A stretch of DNA of 64,000 bases, from the NCBI GenBank assembly GCA_030295235.1, contig AP026127.1, forward strand, positions 1,428,501 to 1,492,500. Direction: 5' to 3'. A program made the position numbers and the translations under genes. The stretch is from Fistulifera solaris (Eukaryota; Bacillariophyta; Bacillariophyceae; Naviculales; Stauroneidaceae). Below are positions 43,551 through 57,081 of the stretch, piece after piece. Numbering within the stretch: position 1 is the stretch's first letter; the number at the start of each line of letters is the position of its first letter. The notes under the pieces are model-generated. The model saw nothing but the letters and a program-made list of their open reading frames with translations. It ran no database searches and had not been told where the DNA came from.

Positions 43551-45134
43551 ATGACGACGATGATGAAACATTCACAAGCATCACTATCTTTGTGCTTTCG
43601 TATTTACCGTCGCTATTACTTCAAAGCATTTTCTACTTCTTCAACGGCTCAACTTCCTCACAGTAAAGTCGTCAACAGCGCTGAAGAAGCGTTACAGGGC
43701 ATCGATTTGCACAACAAGACCTTAGCGGTCGGTGGCTTTGGCCTGGGCGGCAATCCGGAAACATTGATTGACGCCATTGCCACATCTCCTGCGGCTTCTC
43801 ATCTTACGGTTGTGTCACTCACAGCCGGTACCGATCATCAAGGGATCGGGCAACTGTTGCAAGCGAATAAAGTACGTCGACTTATGAGCAGTTATGTTGG
43901 GGAAAACAAATTTCTCGAACAAGAATTCTTTGCGGGGCGCTTGCAAATTGAATTGATTCCGCAAGGAACTCTCGCGGAACGATTGAGGGCGGCGGGGACA
44001 GGAATTCCGGCCTTTTATACACCGACGGGAGCCGGGACGATCTATGCACTCGGTGGTATTCCAATTCAATACAAGAACGATGGCAGTCATCGACCTGTAC
44101 TCACGAGTTCACCCCGGGAAACACGCGTCTTTCATGGCATTGAATACGTGCTCGAACATGCTTTGCCAGCGGATGTCAGTATTGTCAAAGCGGCCGTCGC
44201 GGATACACGAGGCAATCTCGTCTTTCACGGTACTGCCCGGAACTCGAATCCAGATTGTGCCATGGCGGGAAGAATCACCATTGCAGAAGCGGAACAGATC
44301 GTCGAAGCCGGAACGTTGTCACCCAGTGATATTCATTTACCTGGTGTGTATGTACATAAGGTCATTCCAGCAACGCGCAATGAAAAGACGATTGAACGAT
44401 TGCGTTTGTCGTTCGACAGCACGAATGGTGGAAAGAATGGGAATGGCGAAGCATCCAAGAATGATGGTCGAGTCCGGATCATGAAACGCGCCGCGCGGGA
44501 ATTTCAGGATGGATTTTACGTCAATTTGGGGATCGGTATTCCAACCATGGCGTCCAATTATGTTCCGGATAATGTCAAAATTGAATTGCAAGCGGAGAAT
44601 GGTCTAATGGGTATTGGGCCGTATCCGAAAACTGCAGAAAAAGCCGATGCCGATTACATCAATGCCGGAAAAGAAACCATTACGGCTCTTCCCGGGGCTT
44701 CGGCGTTTTCATCTTCAACTAGTTTTGGGATGATTCGCGGAGGAAGAATTGATTTGACCATTTTGGGTGGTTTGCAGTGTAGTGTATCGGGTGACTTGGC
44801 GAATTGGATTGTACCAGGGAAGATTGTCAAGGGCATGGGCGGCGCAATGGACTTGGTGGGTGCACCTGGATCGCGTGTTGTAGTGACCATGGACCACACG
44901 GCGAAAGATGGAACTCCCAAGATCCTGCAAGAATGCACATTGCCGTTGACGGGGCACAAGGTCGTAGATCGTATTATCACGGATATGGCCGTGTTCGATT
45001 GCGACAAGAAAGGAGGAACTGGCTTGACTTTAATTGAGATTGCACCTGGCATCACGGTGGATGATGTCCGTGCCGCCACGGCATGTGATTTCATGGTCGT
45101 GGATCCGTTGCCTCTCATGGTCGATGATGAATGA
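43551..45134 (+). CDS. Succinyl-CoA:3-ketoacid CoA transferase, mitochondrial
   Basis: 527 residues, the usual length, intronless. A basic, S/T-rich presequence (about residues 1-38, with [16 protein letters not shown]) fits mitochondrial import. The alpha half starts [20 protein letters not shown] and has [16 protein letters not shown] and [20 protein letters not shown]. The beta half has [17 protein letters not shown] and the catalytic glutamate Glu349 in [15 protein letters not shown]. The enzyme moves CoA from succinyl-CoA to acetoacetate in ketone-body use. Both halves are fused with a short N/G/K-rich linker, as in the eukaryotic enzyme. Confidence 0.92.
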   Translation: MTTMMKHSQASLSLCFRIYRRYYFKAFSTSSTAQLPHSKVVNSAEEALQGIDLHNKTLAVGGFGLGGNPETLIDAIATSPAASHLTVVSLTAGTDHQGIGQLLQANKVRRLMSSYVGENKFLEQEFFAGRLQIELIPQGTLAERLRAAGTGIPAFYTPTGAGTIYALGGIPIQYKNDGSHRPVLTSSPRETRVFHGIEYVLEHALPADVSIVKAAVADTRGNLVFHGTARNSNPDCAMAGRITIAEAEQIVEAGTLSPSDIHLPGVYVHKVIPATRNEKTIERLRLSFDSTNGGKNGNGEASKNDGRVRIMKRAAREFQDGFYVNLGIGIPTMASNYVPDNVKIELQAENGLMGIGPYPKTAEKADADYINAGKETITALPGASAFSSSTSFGMIRGGRIDLTILGGLQCSVSGDLANWIVPGKIVKGMGGAMDLVGAPGSRVVVTMDHTAKDGTPKILQECTLPLTGHKVVDRIITDMAVFDCDKKGGTGLTLIEIAPGITVDDVRAATACDFMVVDPLPLMVDDE

Positions 45135-45338
45135 ACTGTAGAAGACCCGATGAATAGAGATAGATAGATTTTTTGTCGCTGTATAGTTTGATGCAACTCA
45201 AAGACGGAGAGCAGAGTCTATTTTGAAAAATAAGCGACTAGTAAATCATTATTGTATCAAAAACAAATAGAGGTGTGCGGGGGTCTCGTTCTGGGTCGTC
45301 GTCGATAATAGAGTCCTAGATTCTCTGTTGCAGTGTGC

Positions 45339-46547
45339 TCAAATGCGGGTGTTGGGTGGCGGGGTGACCGGATTTGCCGCTTTGTTCTCAGAATCGGACA
45401 CATGAATGAGTCTCGCTAGGAAATCAGCTCGTTGTAAGGCGACAGCCTCTTGCATGGCACGAGATTTTGCTTGTCGTTTCGCCATGCGCACTTCCTTGAT
45501 GTTGGTCATGTATTCGTCCATTTCTTTGACCGAAAGTTGCTTTCGTTTCGCTTCTTCCTCTTCAGCTCGCTTGCCTCGAATCGAGCGGACAAGTTCTTTC
45601 TTTCGGCGGGGCGTCTGCAATTGATCGACGTAGAACTTCATGACTTCGGGAGAAGCTGTAGGTCCTGTCTTTTCGGCCCTTTGCTCTTTGGAGCTTCGAC
45701 AAAGCTTGTCCTTCGAGCTTGCTTTCTTCTTCGTCGTCTTCCCCTCCGGACTGAATGAAGACTTTCGAAGTGCACGTTCGGGGCCGTGATCGCGAGACTT
45801 GGACTCCGTGGCCCCTGTTGCGTTGCCCATAGAACCGGTGGGGATCGTCGTAGAATCACAGCCTACTTCTTCTGCCTTCTTTTCCTTGTTAGTAGGATAC
45901 GTTAGACCGACTATAGACTTGGTTCGCGTCATAGTATCGGCCGGAGGACTCTTTCGAGATTCTGTCGGGGGCGCAGAGCTTTTTGGATCGCTCGGCGTTA
46001 CGAGCGAAACCTTCAACGCTTCAGCGGCAGGTCCTCCCACCGACAGCTTCTTTCGCATCATAGCAGAAAGATGATTTGGGCTTTTCGGATCTTCCGTATT
46101 CTTGCAAGAAGCGGAGCGTGTCAAGCTGGTAGAAAGATCTTTCGAAGATTCTCGCGGCGTCTTTGCGCATTCCTTCTTTTCGATTTTCGATGCTGCTTTC
46201 GCAGGAGACGACCGTCCTCCTCCTACTTGTTCGCAATAGCTCGTAAAGTCTTTACTGCTCTCTGTTTCTTCTTCTGAAGACATGCTTCGTCCGTCAGTTT
46301 CTGACATAGTGGAAGCACTTTCTTGAACTCCTACAACAACGGAGGAAGGCATTACTTCGGAACCCATGGAGCTTCCCGAGTCCTCTACATGGTGTGTGCT
46401 CGTGTGATGCTCCGAGACTTCAGGTTTCTGAGGCGATTGTGCTTCGCTGACAGTGTTAGTCGGTACGACTCTTTCGTTTGCTTGCTTCGATTTCCCTCCG
46501 GACTTCTTCGCTCCTGTTTTGGGGGAAAACAACCATTTGAGAGCCAT
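45339..46547 (-). CDS. Serine- and lysine-rich protein, unknown
   Basis: 402 residues from the ATG at 46547 (MALKWLFSPKTGAKKSGG); the frame is open a little further. The first 280 residues are low complexity, rich in S, E, K and T. The C-terminal part is helical and charged (MKFYVDQLQTPRRKKELVRS, KEMDEYMTNIKEVRMAKRQA, ALQRADFLARLIHV), probably coiled coil. No family recognised and no targeting signal seen. Confidence 0.5.
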   Translation of the reverse strand: MALKWLFSPKTGAKKSGGKSKQANERVVPTNTVSEAQSPQKPEVSEHHTSTHHVEDSGSSMGSEVMPSSVVVGVQESASTMSETDGRSMSSEEETESSKDFTSYCEQVGGGRSSPAKAASKIEKKECAKTPRESSKDLSTSLTRSASCKNTEDPKSPNHLSAMMRKKLSVGGPAAEALKVSLVTPSDPKSSAPPTESRKSPPADTMTRTKSIVGLTYPTNKEKKAEEVGCDSTTIPTGSMGNATGATESKSRDHGPERALRKSSFSPEGKTTKKKASSKDKLCRSSKEQRAEKTGPTASPEVMKFYVDQLQTPRRKKELVRSIRGKRAEEEEAKRKQLSVKEMDEYMTNIKEVRMAKRQAKSRAMQEAVALQRADFLARLIHVSDSENKAANPVTPPPNTRI

Positions 46548-47323
46548 TCTAGTAAGTTTGCTTCGCACGGAGCGTGAGAACGAAGAATGTTGTTATCGAA
46601 ACTGATTCTATGCGAGCAACTTCGAGACAAGGAATCGCAGATCAACAAAGTTCTTGCTTAAAGAATCTTGCTGTTGGCGTAATGTTTCATGTCATTGATG
46701 ATACAAACAAGCGGCGTTCATTGTTTTCTGTGTCAAAGATGTCTTGCTTGACGCGCTTGACACGATAAACGAGGCAAAATTTCCCTCCATTGGGTGCAGT
46801 TTTGTGTTTTGTGTTCGAGTTAGTACTATGTTTCAGCAAGACGAAAAAGATGCTAGTGGATACGGTTCCTGGGGCATAAGTGTATTGTTTATTGTGAAAT
46901 GTTCTATTGTTCTATTTAGTAAAGTTATCACAAGGCAATAATAAGTCGAAGTCCATTTCCTTTAATTTTTTAAAAAATTATACGGAGTAAGAAAATAAAT
47001 TGACTGTTTCTTTCGTGTTCCTTGTCTAGCTGTACTTTGTACTAATTGTATCGAATTAGTCAGAAAGCACACGCTTATTATTTAGAGAAATATTGTCTAG
47101 TCTAATCATCTTCAACGGTCAACTGTTTGTTCACGAGTCGCGACTGGCTAAGCTAAGGGAGCAGGGAGCTAAGCGGATAGCGGACGATGTTAATGATTGA
47201 TGAATGAATACGAAGTATCAAGAGTCAAAGTCTACCAGGAATGCGTAGTCTGTATCTCGAACGTGTTTTTATAATAAGGCGATCGTATAGTTTGCATAGC
47301 TGATTGCAGATGGCGAGCGTTAA
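46548..47323. other. Intergenic, no gene seen
   Basis: Divergence from housekeeping composition and one TACGGAGTA motif at 46981; nothing else. Confidence 0.3.
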
Positions 47324-47986
47324 TCATGATGTTGATGAAGGAGTGTTGTGAAGCTTGCGCATGAGGCGCGCAATCCGTGGAATTCTCGTGGCTTTGAATG
47401 GTGATGCGGTTGGTGGGTGATCATTTCTGGGGCGCAAGCGTCGTACTGAAGCTGAGGCCATTACTTCGTATTCTTCCATCGCGTCCAATTTCATCTTTTC
47501 TACACTTCGAATCACATTGTCATGATCGACTTGTTCTGCAATACGAACTAAAGTCTCCATCGAATAACCTCTTTCTTGTAGTAAACTTTCGCGCTCTGAT
47601 CTTGCCAATCGCTTTGCTTTACCTCTGCTGGCTTCGGCCATGGCCTCGTATTCATCCAGGTTGTACGAATCTGAACGTATCAATTTCCAATCCAGAGAAA
47701 CAGGTGGACCGCTCGAACAACTTGGATTATCTCCTATGGTCAAATGGTGCTGGTGGACGCTAATGCGCCCAAATGTTAACTTTTTCCTGTGCGACGAGGG
47801 TGTCGACCGTTCGCTATCGATGCTTGACAAGGATCTCAAAGAAACAGTCGAGCATGACAAAGAAGGGACAGAAATAGAAGAGTCCGGGGAGTATAATTCG
47901 CTGCTTTCAAATTGATCGCCAGCAAAAGCGTTGACGTCGAAATCAACATTGCAGCATATTGACTCTTCATATTCGGCGGCGTTCAT
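47324..47986 (-). CDS. GDNPS-family protein (canonical member)
   Basis: 220 residues from the ATG at 47986 (MNAAEYEESICCNVDF). The family block is intact: LTFGRISVHQHHLTIGDNPSC, then SSGPPVSLDW and NLDEYEAMAEASRGKAKRLA, followed by RSERESLLQERGYSMETLVR. I recall many diatom proteins with this V-x-F/x-x-H/GDNPS/GPP/DW/YE layout; no function is known to me. The end is basic (RIPRIARLMRKLH). It serves as the reference for the two degenerate copies at 8858 and 10725. Confidence 0.65.
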   Translation of the reverse strand: MNAAEYEESICCNVDFDVNAFAGDQFESSELYSPDSSISVPSLSCSTVSLRSLSSIDSERSTPSSHRKKLTFGRISVHQHHLTIGDNPSCSSGPPVSLDWKLIRSDSYNLDEYEAMAEASRGKAKRLARSERESLLQERGYSMETLVRIAEQVDHDNVIRSVEKMKLDAMEEYEVMASASVRRLRPRNDHPPTASPFKATRIPRIARLMRKLHNTPSSTS

Positions 47987-49009
47987 CGAGATAGTAAACG
48001 AAAGGGTAAAGGGAGGAGAATGGGCCCAGAATGGGGACGGAGTGTTAAGCACTTTTCTGTATCGTTCGTTTTTAATGCCTTGAATAAGACGATATTATTT
48101 GTGCTGAATTTGTGATGTCTTACGCGATTGTTTGACTTGCTGCTGACTGGATGCGTTGCACTGTGCAAGTTGCAAGTGCAAGGAAATGGACGATGAGCAG
48201 AAAAGTGGAGGGTGTGGAAGTGGAATGTGGTGGTGGTAATTATTTTGGTTGTTGTTGTTAGTGGAAGGGAAAAAGTGAAAGGGCAATAGTCAGACTTCAG
48301 TCGACGTCACAGAAACCAAAGGGAAGCGATAAGTTGATAGTGTAATGTAAGGATTCGGAACAAAGCGTAATACGTACTAAGAACAAGCTGTTATTGCATG
48401 TCTGAACGTCTGAAGTAAGCAAGTAGCAACTTACTAGAACCATAGTAAATGTCGTTCACATCTATTACATATTGCGTTATAGAGTATTTCAACCCATTAA
48501 GTAAAGCAAAACTTTAAAGCAATTGGAAATATGAGGTAGATCTTGGGGATAATTAGCAATATCTTGTGAAAGCTTGCGATCTACTGGCGCCTTGCAACAG
48601 GCAATAATAAACGATCACGAGTGAGTCACGTGTCTCGCATCTGTGCTATACTTTGTACTGTAATCAGTACAGTATTTCTGAAGAGCAGAGAGAATGCTTC
48701 TGTTCCGCAACCGCATATTTACTTAGTACTCCTACCTGGTATGGCAACCGTGTATGTACTCAGCCGTCCGCTGTCCGCTACCGGTACGGTGCCGCTACGT
48801 CGTAAGTATTTCGCCCATTATTCGTGAGTGAGAAGCGAGTCAGTCATGAAAAAGAAGGTCATAAAAACTGATGTCGTCGGTCATCGATCCCTCGAACCTC
48901 GAATACATTCGCACAACACTATTTTGCTTTATTGTGACTTTACTTACCCCAAAATGAAACGATTGTGAAATCACGTTGACGCTAAAAGGTTCATAAACAC
49001 ATTCATAAA
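47987..49009. other. Intergenic, no gene seen
   Basis: About 1 kb between divergent genes; small ORFs only. Confidence 0.4.
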
Positions 49010-50302
49010 ATGGCGAAATACTGTTGGAAGTCGTTGCTCTTTGTCGGGTTGATAGCTACTGCGAAAGGATGTAGCAATGGCGATTTCACTTCAAACAAAC
49101 AACTTTCGGGGTGTTCAAAAGACAAATACTATAATGGTGTCGAAGCTAAAAACCGAGATAAGCAGGAAACTCAAGTTGCATCTACGAATCGGCGAGTACT
49201 CCCTTTCACAAGCAGCAATGGAGGTGGGGGCGATGGGGATGGACAAGCGATCACCGATGGCGCAGAAAACGGGGTTACTTTGAATGAAAGAGAATTAGTC
49301 AGTAATACTGATTTAGGAGCGAAGCAGAGTGATGCAGACACGGGCTCAGCTACCGATGAAAGTGGTGAAGAAACCGATTTTATTGCCGCTGAAGATATGA
49401 ATGCTACAGCGTCGGACGCTGATGAAAGCATCAACGACTCAGATACGAATGTGAGCGAAAACACCAATGGAACGCTAACATATGGTGGCGAAGGGAACAG
49501 TACTGAAAACGACGGTCAGAAGCCGTTCGTCTTGGACAAATCGGTCTCGTGTCCTGGTCCAGGATCCATAATGATCGTTGGATTCAACTCTGACTATCCC
49601 GAGACGCTCGCGTTGGTCGCCCTGGAACGTATACCTCAGGGAACTACATTATACATTACAGACAATGGTTGGACCGGTACGAAATTTCGAGACACGGAAG
49701 GATATTTAAAGTTAGAAGTACCGAGCGAAGGTATTGCCGCCGGCACCGTCTTCGGGTACAGCCAAAATACGACCGACGGAGGGGAGTTTAGCGAAAACAA
49801 CTGGGAACTAGTGCGAGGGAACTTTGATCTCTCCTTATCGGGTGACACGATGTTTGTTGTTTGCGGCGACAATCGTGAAGACGTTAGTTTTCTGACAGGT
49901 CTTACGTTTGGTGGGCGATGGTTTAACGCGGGTGGTGACACAACCTACAGTGCGCTTCCAGAAATGCTCGAGCAATTCAACAACTCTTACGTGACGCTTT
50001 CTCATTACGACAGCTACCGCTACAAGGGTCCAACGTCGGAAACTGCGCTTAGACTTCGTGAAGCCATTGCGAATCCAGACAACTGGGAATCGGTCAACGA
50101 AGTGCGATTTGACAATCTATCATCCCTTTCATTTGAGGTGTTACCACCAGCTGCGGACGAAGGAGATGAATTAAGCTCACCGATATCCGATCCACAGATC
50201 GATTCTGTTGAGATATCTAGCAACGCGCAGAGTCAATGCTGGAAGTCTTTACTTGGGACACTTTTTCTTGGCTTGCATGTCGCGGTTTCAGCAGCGAACT
50301 AG
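49010..50302 (+). CDS. Secreted, possibly GPI-anchored surface protein
   Basis: 430 residues. A signal peptide (MAKYCWKSLLFVGLIATAKG) precedes an acidic S/T/N/G-rich stalk to about residue 180 with N-glycosylation sites (NAT, NGT, NST). The folded domain starts at SIMIVGFNSDYPETLALVAL and has RIPQGTTLYITDNGW, AGTVFGYSQNTTDGGEF and DTMFVVCGDNREDV, a beta-rich pattern I associate with bacterial and algal surface proteins. The C terminus is a short hydrophobic segment (SLLGTLFLGLHVAVSAAN) after small residues, as in GPI-attachment signals. Role in the cell wall or adhesion is inference. Confidence 0.6.
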   Translation: MAKYCWKSLLFVGLIATAKGCSNGDFTSNKQLSGCSKDKYYNGVEAKNRDKQETQVASTNRRVLPFTSSNGGGGDGDGQAITDGAENGVTLNERELVSNTDLGAKQSDADTGSATDESGEETDFIAAEDMNATASDADESINDSDTNVSENTNGTLTYGGEGNSTENDGQKPFVLDKSVSCPGPGSIMIVGFNSDYPETLALVALERIPQGTTLYITDNGWTGTKFRDTEGYLKLEVPSEGIAAGTVFGYSQNTTDGGEFSENNWELVRGNFDLSLSGDTMFVVCGDNREDVSFLTGLTFGGRWFNAGGDTTYSALPEMLEQFNNSYVTLSHYDSYRYKGPTSETALRLREAIANPDNWESVNEVRFDNLSSLSFEVLPPAADEGDELSSPISDPQIDSVEISSNAQSQCWKSLLGTLFLGLHVAVSAAN

Positions 50303-52551
<2,249 letters not shown>

Positions 52552-52805
52552 AAAACGGGCAGTTCTCCGGCGACTTCCGCTAATCACTTTGTGTTGAAGC
52601 TTCTCCGGTCATTCGTAGACTAACATTATGATGATAATAATGTAATAAAACCAAGCTTGTCGTTAAACTTGGTGTTCATACAAGAATTGATACGGCAAGA
52701 TAACGGAGTAACAAAATAGCCGGGTGTTTCGCATTATGCTATTAAAGGTTTGAATTGGGTTCTAGCGCGGAAACGTATGCATAGCTCGGTATTTTATTTC
52801 CGGCT

Positions 52806-55290
52806 TTATTGACGACTAACATCCTCGGCTGATAATTCGTCCGACTCGATAATGTGTACTTCATCGTTTTGAGGGATGCCATCATCATTGTCGTCGTTGC
52901 CTTCTTCATAATTAAATTCAATTTGCTCCTCTTCGGTGTGTGGACGGCGACTGCCTCGTCGGGTCTTTGTTCCCAAAGGACGGTTGTTATGTCTATTTGG
53001 ATCTGTACCTTCGAGTGAGTCGGCAGTTAAAGTGCGCGGTAGTGAACGCCGCATTATTCTTGCGCCCAGCTGTCGCTAGTATTTGTTCGCACCACTTTTC
53101 CCTGGGGTGAACCTGTTCCTTCTTCTGGGGTCGCGCTTCGTTCACTCGCATCTTCTCCATTATTCCGATTTCGGCGGCCGCCTCGACGGGTTCGGCTGGC
53201 ATGGATTTCTTTGTTGCGGACCTTTTTAGACCCGACTCCTGTGAGACTATCGGACGTTGAAGTCCTTGCTACACCTCTTTGCAACCCAAAAGCCCCGAGA
53301 ACTTTATCTACCGTGGTCGTGCTGCGCTGATGACTTTCCGTCAGCTCCACGCCTTCGGTAAATTCATCACTTGTCGTCGGGGTCGTTTTGACACAACCTT
53401 TACCGAATCTATTCTTTTCGAGTCCAATCGTGTCAGTGAATCCGTCGTCGAGGTGCGTTGTACGCCTCGCTTGCGTTCAAGGCCAAAAGTCCCCAAAAGA
53501 CTGTCGACGGTACTGGTTCGTGGAACTCTTTCGCAGCTACCTTCAACACTTTCCTCTTCGTTGCTTGCGTTACGACGACCTCCTCGGCGTGTTCTCGATT
53601 GAACCGTAGTAGGCGTCTTTGGGTCAGATGAAGCATTTTCGGATGTGTCTGCTGCGTATTCTGAATTGTCGAAGCCTTCACTGCAGTCGCCTTCTTCGCC
53701 ATCGACTTTCATTCTATTTCGTCGGCCGCCTCTTCGAGTCTTACTGGTCTGCCGTGGGAAAGCGGCCCTTTTGTATCGACACCATTCAATGAATCGGAGG
53801 TAGAAGTTCTCAAAACGCCTCTACTCAGCTGCTCAAGATCAGCATTATTCGCATTTTCGGATGTGTCGGCGGAAGCTGAGCCATCGGCATTGTCCGAGTG
53901 ATCACCATCATTTCTGTTGCGTCGGCCACCGCGTCGTGTTTTGGCAGCGTGTACTGCATTTGTATGCTTTCTAGGATCAACGCCAGTCAAACTATCCGAT
54001 GTGGATGTGCGGACCACCCCACGGGACGGTTCTTTTTGGGAAGAGCTGTGCGATGTGTCCAGCGAGTCCGACATGTCAACGCCTTCACTCGCTTCGCCTT
54101 CACCTGATGCACTATCTTTGTTTCTTTTTCCGCCACGTCGAGTACGACCGGCGTGGGCTGAACTATTATTTTCAGCCCCTCCCAAGCTATCGGAAGTAGA
54201 TGTACGCATCACGCCTCTGGTCGGCTCTCGACTGCCAGCACTATGTGTCGAATGATTGGTCGAATCATGTGCTTTTTCGTTACTACTATTTTTCAGCTCA
54301 CTTTTCTTTCCACCACGACGGGTTTTTGCTGCATGAAGGGGATTGTTGTGCTTTTTCGGGTCTACTCCTCCTAAGCTATCCGATGTAGATGTTCGCATCA
54401 CGCCACGCGTGGGCTCGCGGGTCGCACTTTCCAAATGATTGTCATTTTCTGAAGCGTCCGCATCCTCGGCTTTATCTTTGTTTCTCTTTCCGCCCCTTCT
54501 TGTTTTAGCTGCATGCAAAGGGTTTGTATGTGATTTTGGGTCAACGCCCGTCAAAGAGTCAGATGTACTAGTACGCTGGACCCCACGACGGGGATCCATT
54601 GGCGCTTGTCGGGACGCTCCTACCAAACTGTCACTAGTATTCGTACGATCCACGCCCCGTTTGCTCGGCGATGGATCCTGTTCGCCACGCTTTCCTCCCT
54701 CTGCGTGTCCGTGAGGCTGGGATTATTTTTTTGGAATCAATTCCCGGGGTTTCATCTCCTATCTCTTGCTCTTCACCTTTCTTGGCTTTCCCCCTTTGAA
54801 AGAATTTTCGAACGCCACCAAATAAGCTATCTGACGACGCAATGCGAATTAGTCCTCGACCTTTGGAAGGTGATTTCGTTGGAGCTATTTTCACTGATCC
54901 TAATTGAAATTCCGATGACTCCTCCTGATCCGTCGTAAAATCTTCGTCTTCTGCGAATTCACCTGAACTATCCTCAGGGTCACTTTCACCCGATTCTACA
55001 ATTGAATCACCTGATTTTGAAGATAGTGATGAGTCAGAGGATCTTCCTAGTAAATCGTCTTCTTCCGATCCGTCTTCTTTGTCATCGTCTTCTCCTTGAC
55101 TTGCAAGACTGGTCGAATCCATCAAATCATCGAGTAAAGGATCTCCTCCCATAGAAAGAAACGAGACCATTGAGTTTGTTGAAGTATGCGAATGTGAAGA
55201 AATATCAATTCCATCGTTGCTGCTATCACCGCTGGAATCGTCCCTTCCTTTGTTGTTTCGGTAATCCTTCGTTAAACGATTAATGCCTTC
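52806..55290 (-). CDS. Tandem-repeat protein with RTSTSDSL/TRRGG units, several frame breaks
   Basis: Start at the ATG at 55290 (MEGINRLTKDYRNNKG). The first ~200 residues are acidic and serine-rich (ESGESDPEDSSGEFAEDEDF). Then come about ten units of roughly 50 residues: RGVxRTSTSDSLxGVDPKxH, then AAKTRRGGKRNK, then an acidic spacer. The frame is broken by one base near 54695, 53750, 53382 and 53056, yet the unit pattern continues in the next frame each time, so the gene is probably intact in the cell. The first repeat-like unit is IRIASSDSLFGGVRKFF. R-x-S/T-x-S looks like a basophilic kinase site, and TRRGG recalls RNA-binding RGG. No signal peptide. Function unknown. Confidence 0.6.
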
Positions 55291-56204
55291 CATCGGAATG
55301 TCTATCGTCGTATAACCTGCGAGAGCTATACGCAAAGAACACGGATAGCAAACAGCTAAACAATGAAACACGCCAGCACGTGTAGACTGGGAATAGCTGT
55401 TGTGCTCTTAGTTGATGTAGGAGTGACAACGAAAAGAATTTGATTACAGTAGGTAATTGTTATTCAACGCGTCGTCGGTTGGTTGTTTGTTGCTTGGGTG
55501 TTTTGGGTCATCTTCACTCTTCACGCGAAGTGTGAGTTTGAAGGGCTTCATCATCTTGTTTTCGCTTCTAACAATTGTCGGAATTTACTTAGAAAATGTA
55601 TCTCGGTCCGACCTAAGAATTCTTTTTCTATGTTTTCCTCATAGTCTTTGACTCACAATAAAGACTATAGTGCATTTCCGTGGCTGTGGTCCATACTTCG
55701 ATGCATGACGTCTGCGGACATTTCGATATTGCTTGTGACCATTTCTCATCGTGTCGTACCGTCACAACCAGTACTGGACCACGACTGCATTTCAGTCATG
55801 AGTCAAATCGTTCCGATCCGAACTGCAACCAAAGATAGTTGGTTTTACTGTAATTCAAAAATGCAACTACATTTAAATACGCTGATTGAAGCTTCATTTG
55901 TGCTTTTTCCGTGGAATCTACGAAAGGAGCAAATATGCAATGCTTGCAATGTCCGCACGTAGAAGCCACGTAGGCCTCCGTGAGGAAATTTATCGACAGA
56001 GGGAAACCCGGATATAGCTTATCTTGTGGCCACCTCTTCCACATTTTCTGTAAACGTAAAATACCTTATTCAAGCATGCGAGTATTGTGACGCTCGTTTC
56101 CATTATTTGACTTAAAAACGCGATGCATTCATTAAAATATTCGCATTCGTCCTTTTCATTGCATTTTTACTTTTGTCTTCAGTAATCTTTGTTTGTAAAA
56201 AGAA
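55291..56204. other. Intergenic with a D220 hairpin fragment
   Basis: CCACGACTGCATTTCAGTC at about 55780-55798 is the inverse of the D220 3' hairpin, so it points to the minus-strand gene starting at 55290. Nothing else is seen. Confidence 0.5.
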
Positions 56205-56781
56205 ATGTCGGTCGTGAGTTTAGCTATTGTGGGTAAAAACAATACGCCGATTTATCTTCGCGAGTTCGACAATGTCGATGCAATCGATGAAGCGGAATTG
56301 TTTGGGCTTTCGCTTTCGACAACATCAACTGTAAAGCAAGCATGTTCGGTGAGACAACAATTCATTCTTCACGCAGCTCTTGACAAATTCGAGCAGCTGG
56401 CGGGTCCTCCTCCGGCGTGTGCATGGCGAGCTCCCGGAGTTACCGGAACGGATGCTATGTTAGTCGGTTTCCTTTGCCCAGTAGATGATATGCGCGTATA
56501 CGGTAGGTTCTTTCTGAATTGATTAGGATCTTTACTCGCACCCTTAAACGTCATTCCTTTCTTTCATTGCAGGATACATGACAACGACACAAATTAAATT
56601 TCTTTTGACGGTTCGAGATGGATATCATGAAGATATTCAAAAACTATTTGCTAAGATTCACGCCATTTATGTCGGACACATTTTGAATCCGTTTAGTCCT
56701 CTCAACGCACCTATTTCTTCGAATCGATTTGATCAACAAATTCAACAAACGGTCAATTCTTACAATGAGTCCATGATGTAA
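56205..56781 (+). CDS. TRAPP complex subunit 2-like (TRAPPC2L), two exons
   Basis: Exons 56205-56502 and 56573-56781, 70-bp intron (GTAGGT...TTGCAG), 168 residues. The sedlin fold begins VVSLAIVGKNNTPIYLREF, and the C-terminal exon has TTTQIKFLLTVRDGY, then VGHILNPFSPLNAPISSNRF, a hallmark of TRAPPC2/2L longin-like proteins. The codon split across the intron gives glycine (G|GA). TRAPP acts as a Rab exchange factor and tether at the ER and Golgi. An acidic insertion near residues 23-32 is small. Confidence 0.88.
56503..56572 (+). other. Intron of the TRAPPC2L gene
   Basis: GTAGGT donor and CATTGCAG acceptor, phase 1. The flanking exons join in frame. Confidence 0.85.
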
Positions 56782-57081
56782 CACACGAAAAGAATACATG
56801 ATTCTGTGTCGGGCAACCGATGTTAGAGGAGTTGATCTGCACTGGTTCTTTTGTTTTAATTTTGAATCATCAGAAATCAGCTAATGTCGTTGACAAATGG
56901 AGAAAACGTTGATCGCACTGTTACATTCGGTTAAAGGATGCTCGCGAAAAAGCAACAAGAGAGAAGACAACTTTCTAGACACACAATGTCGGGCGAGTAG
57001 ACCGGGAAGAATACTAAGGCGTTACGATCTTCCACTTATATTTAAAATGCCGCTAATGTAAAATGCTAGATGTAAAAAAGG

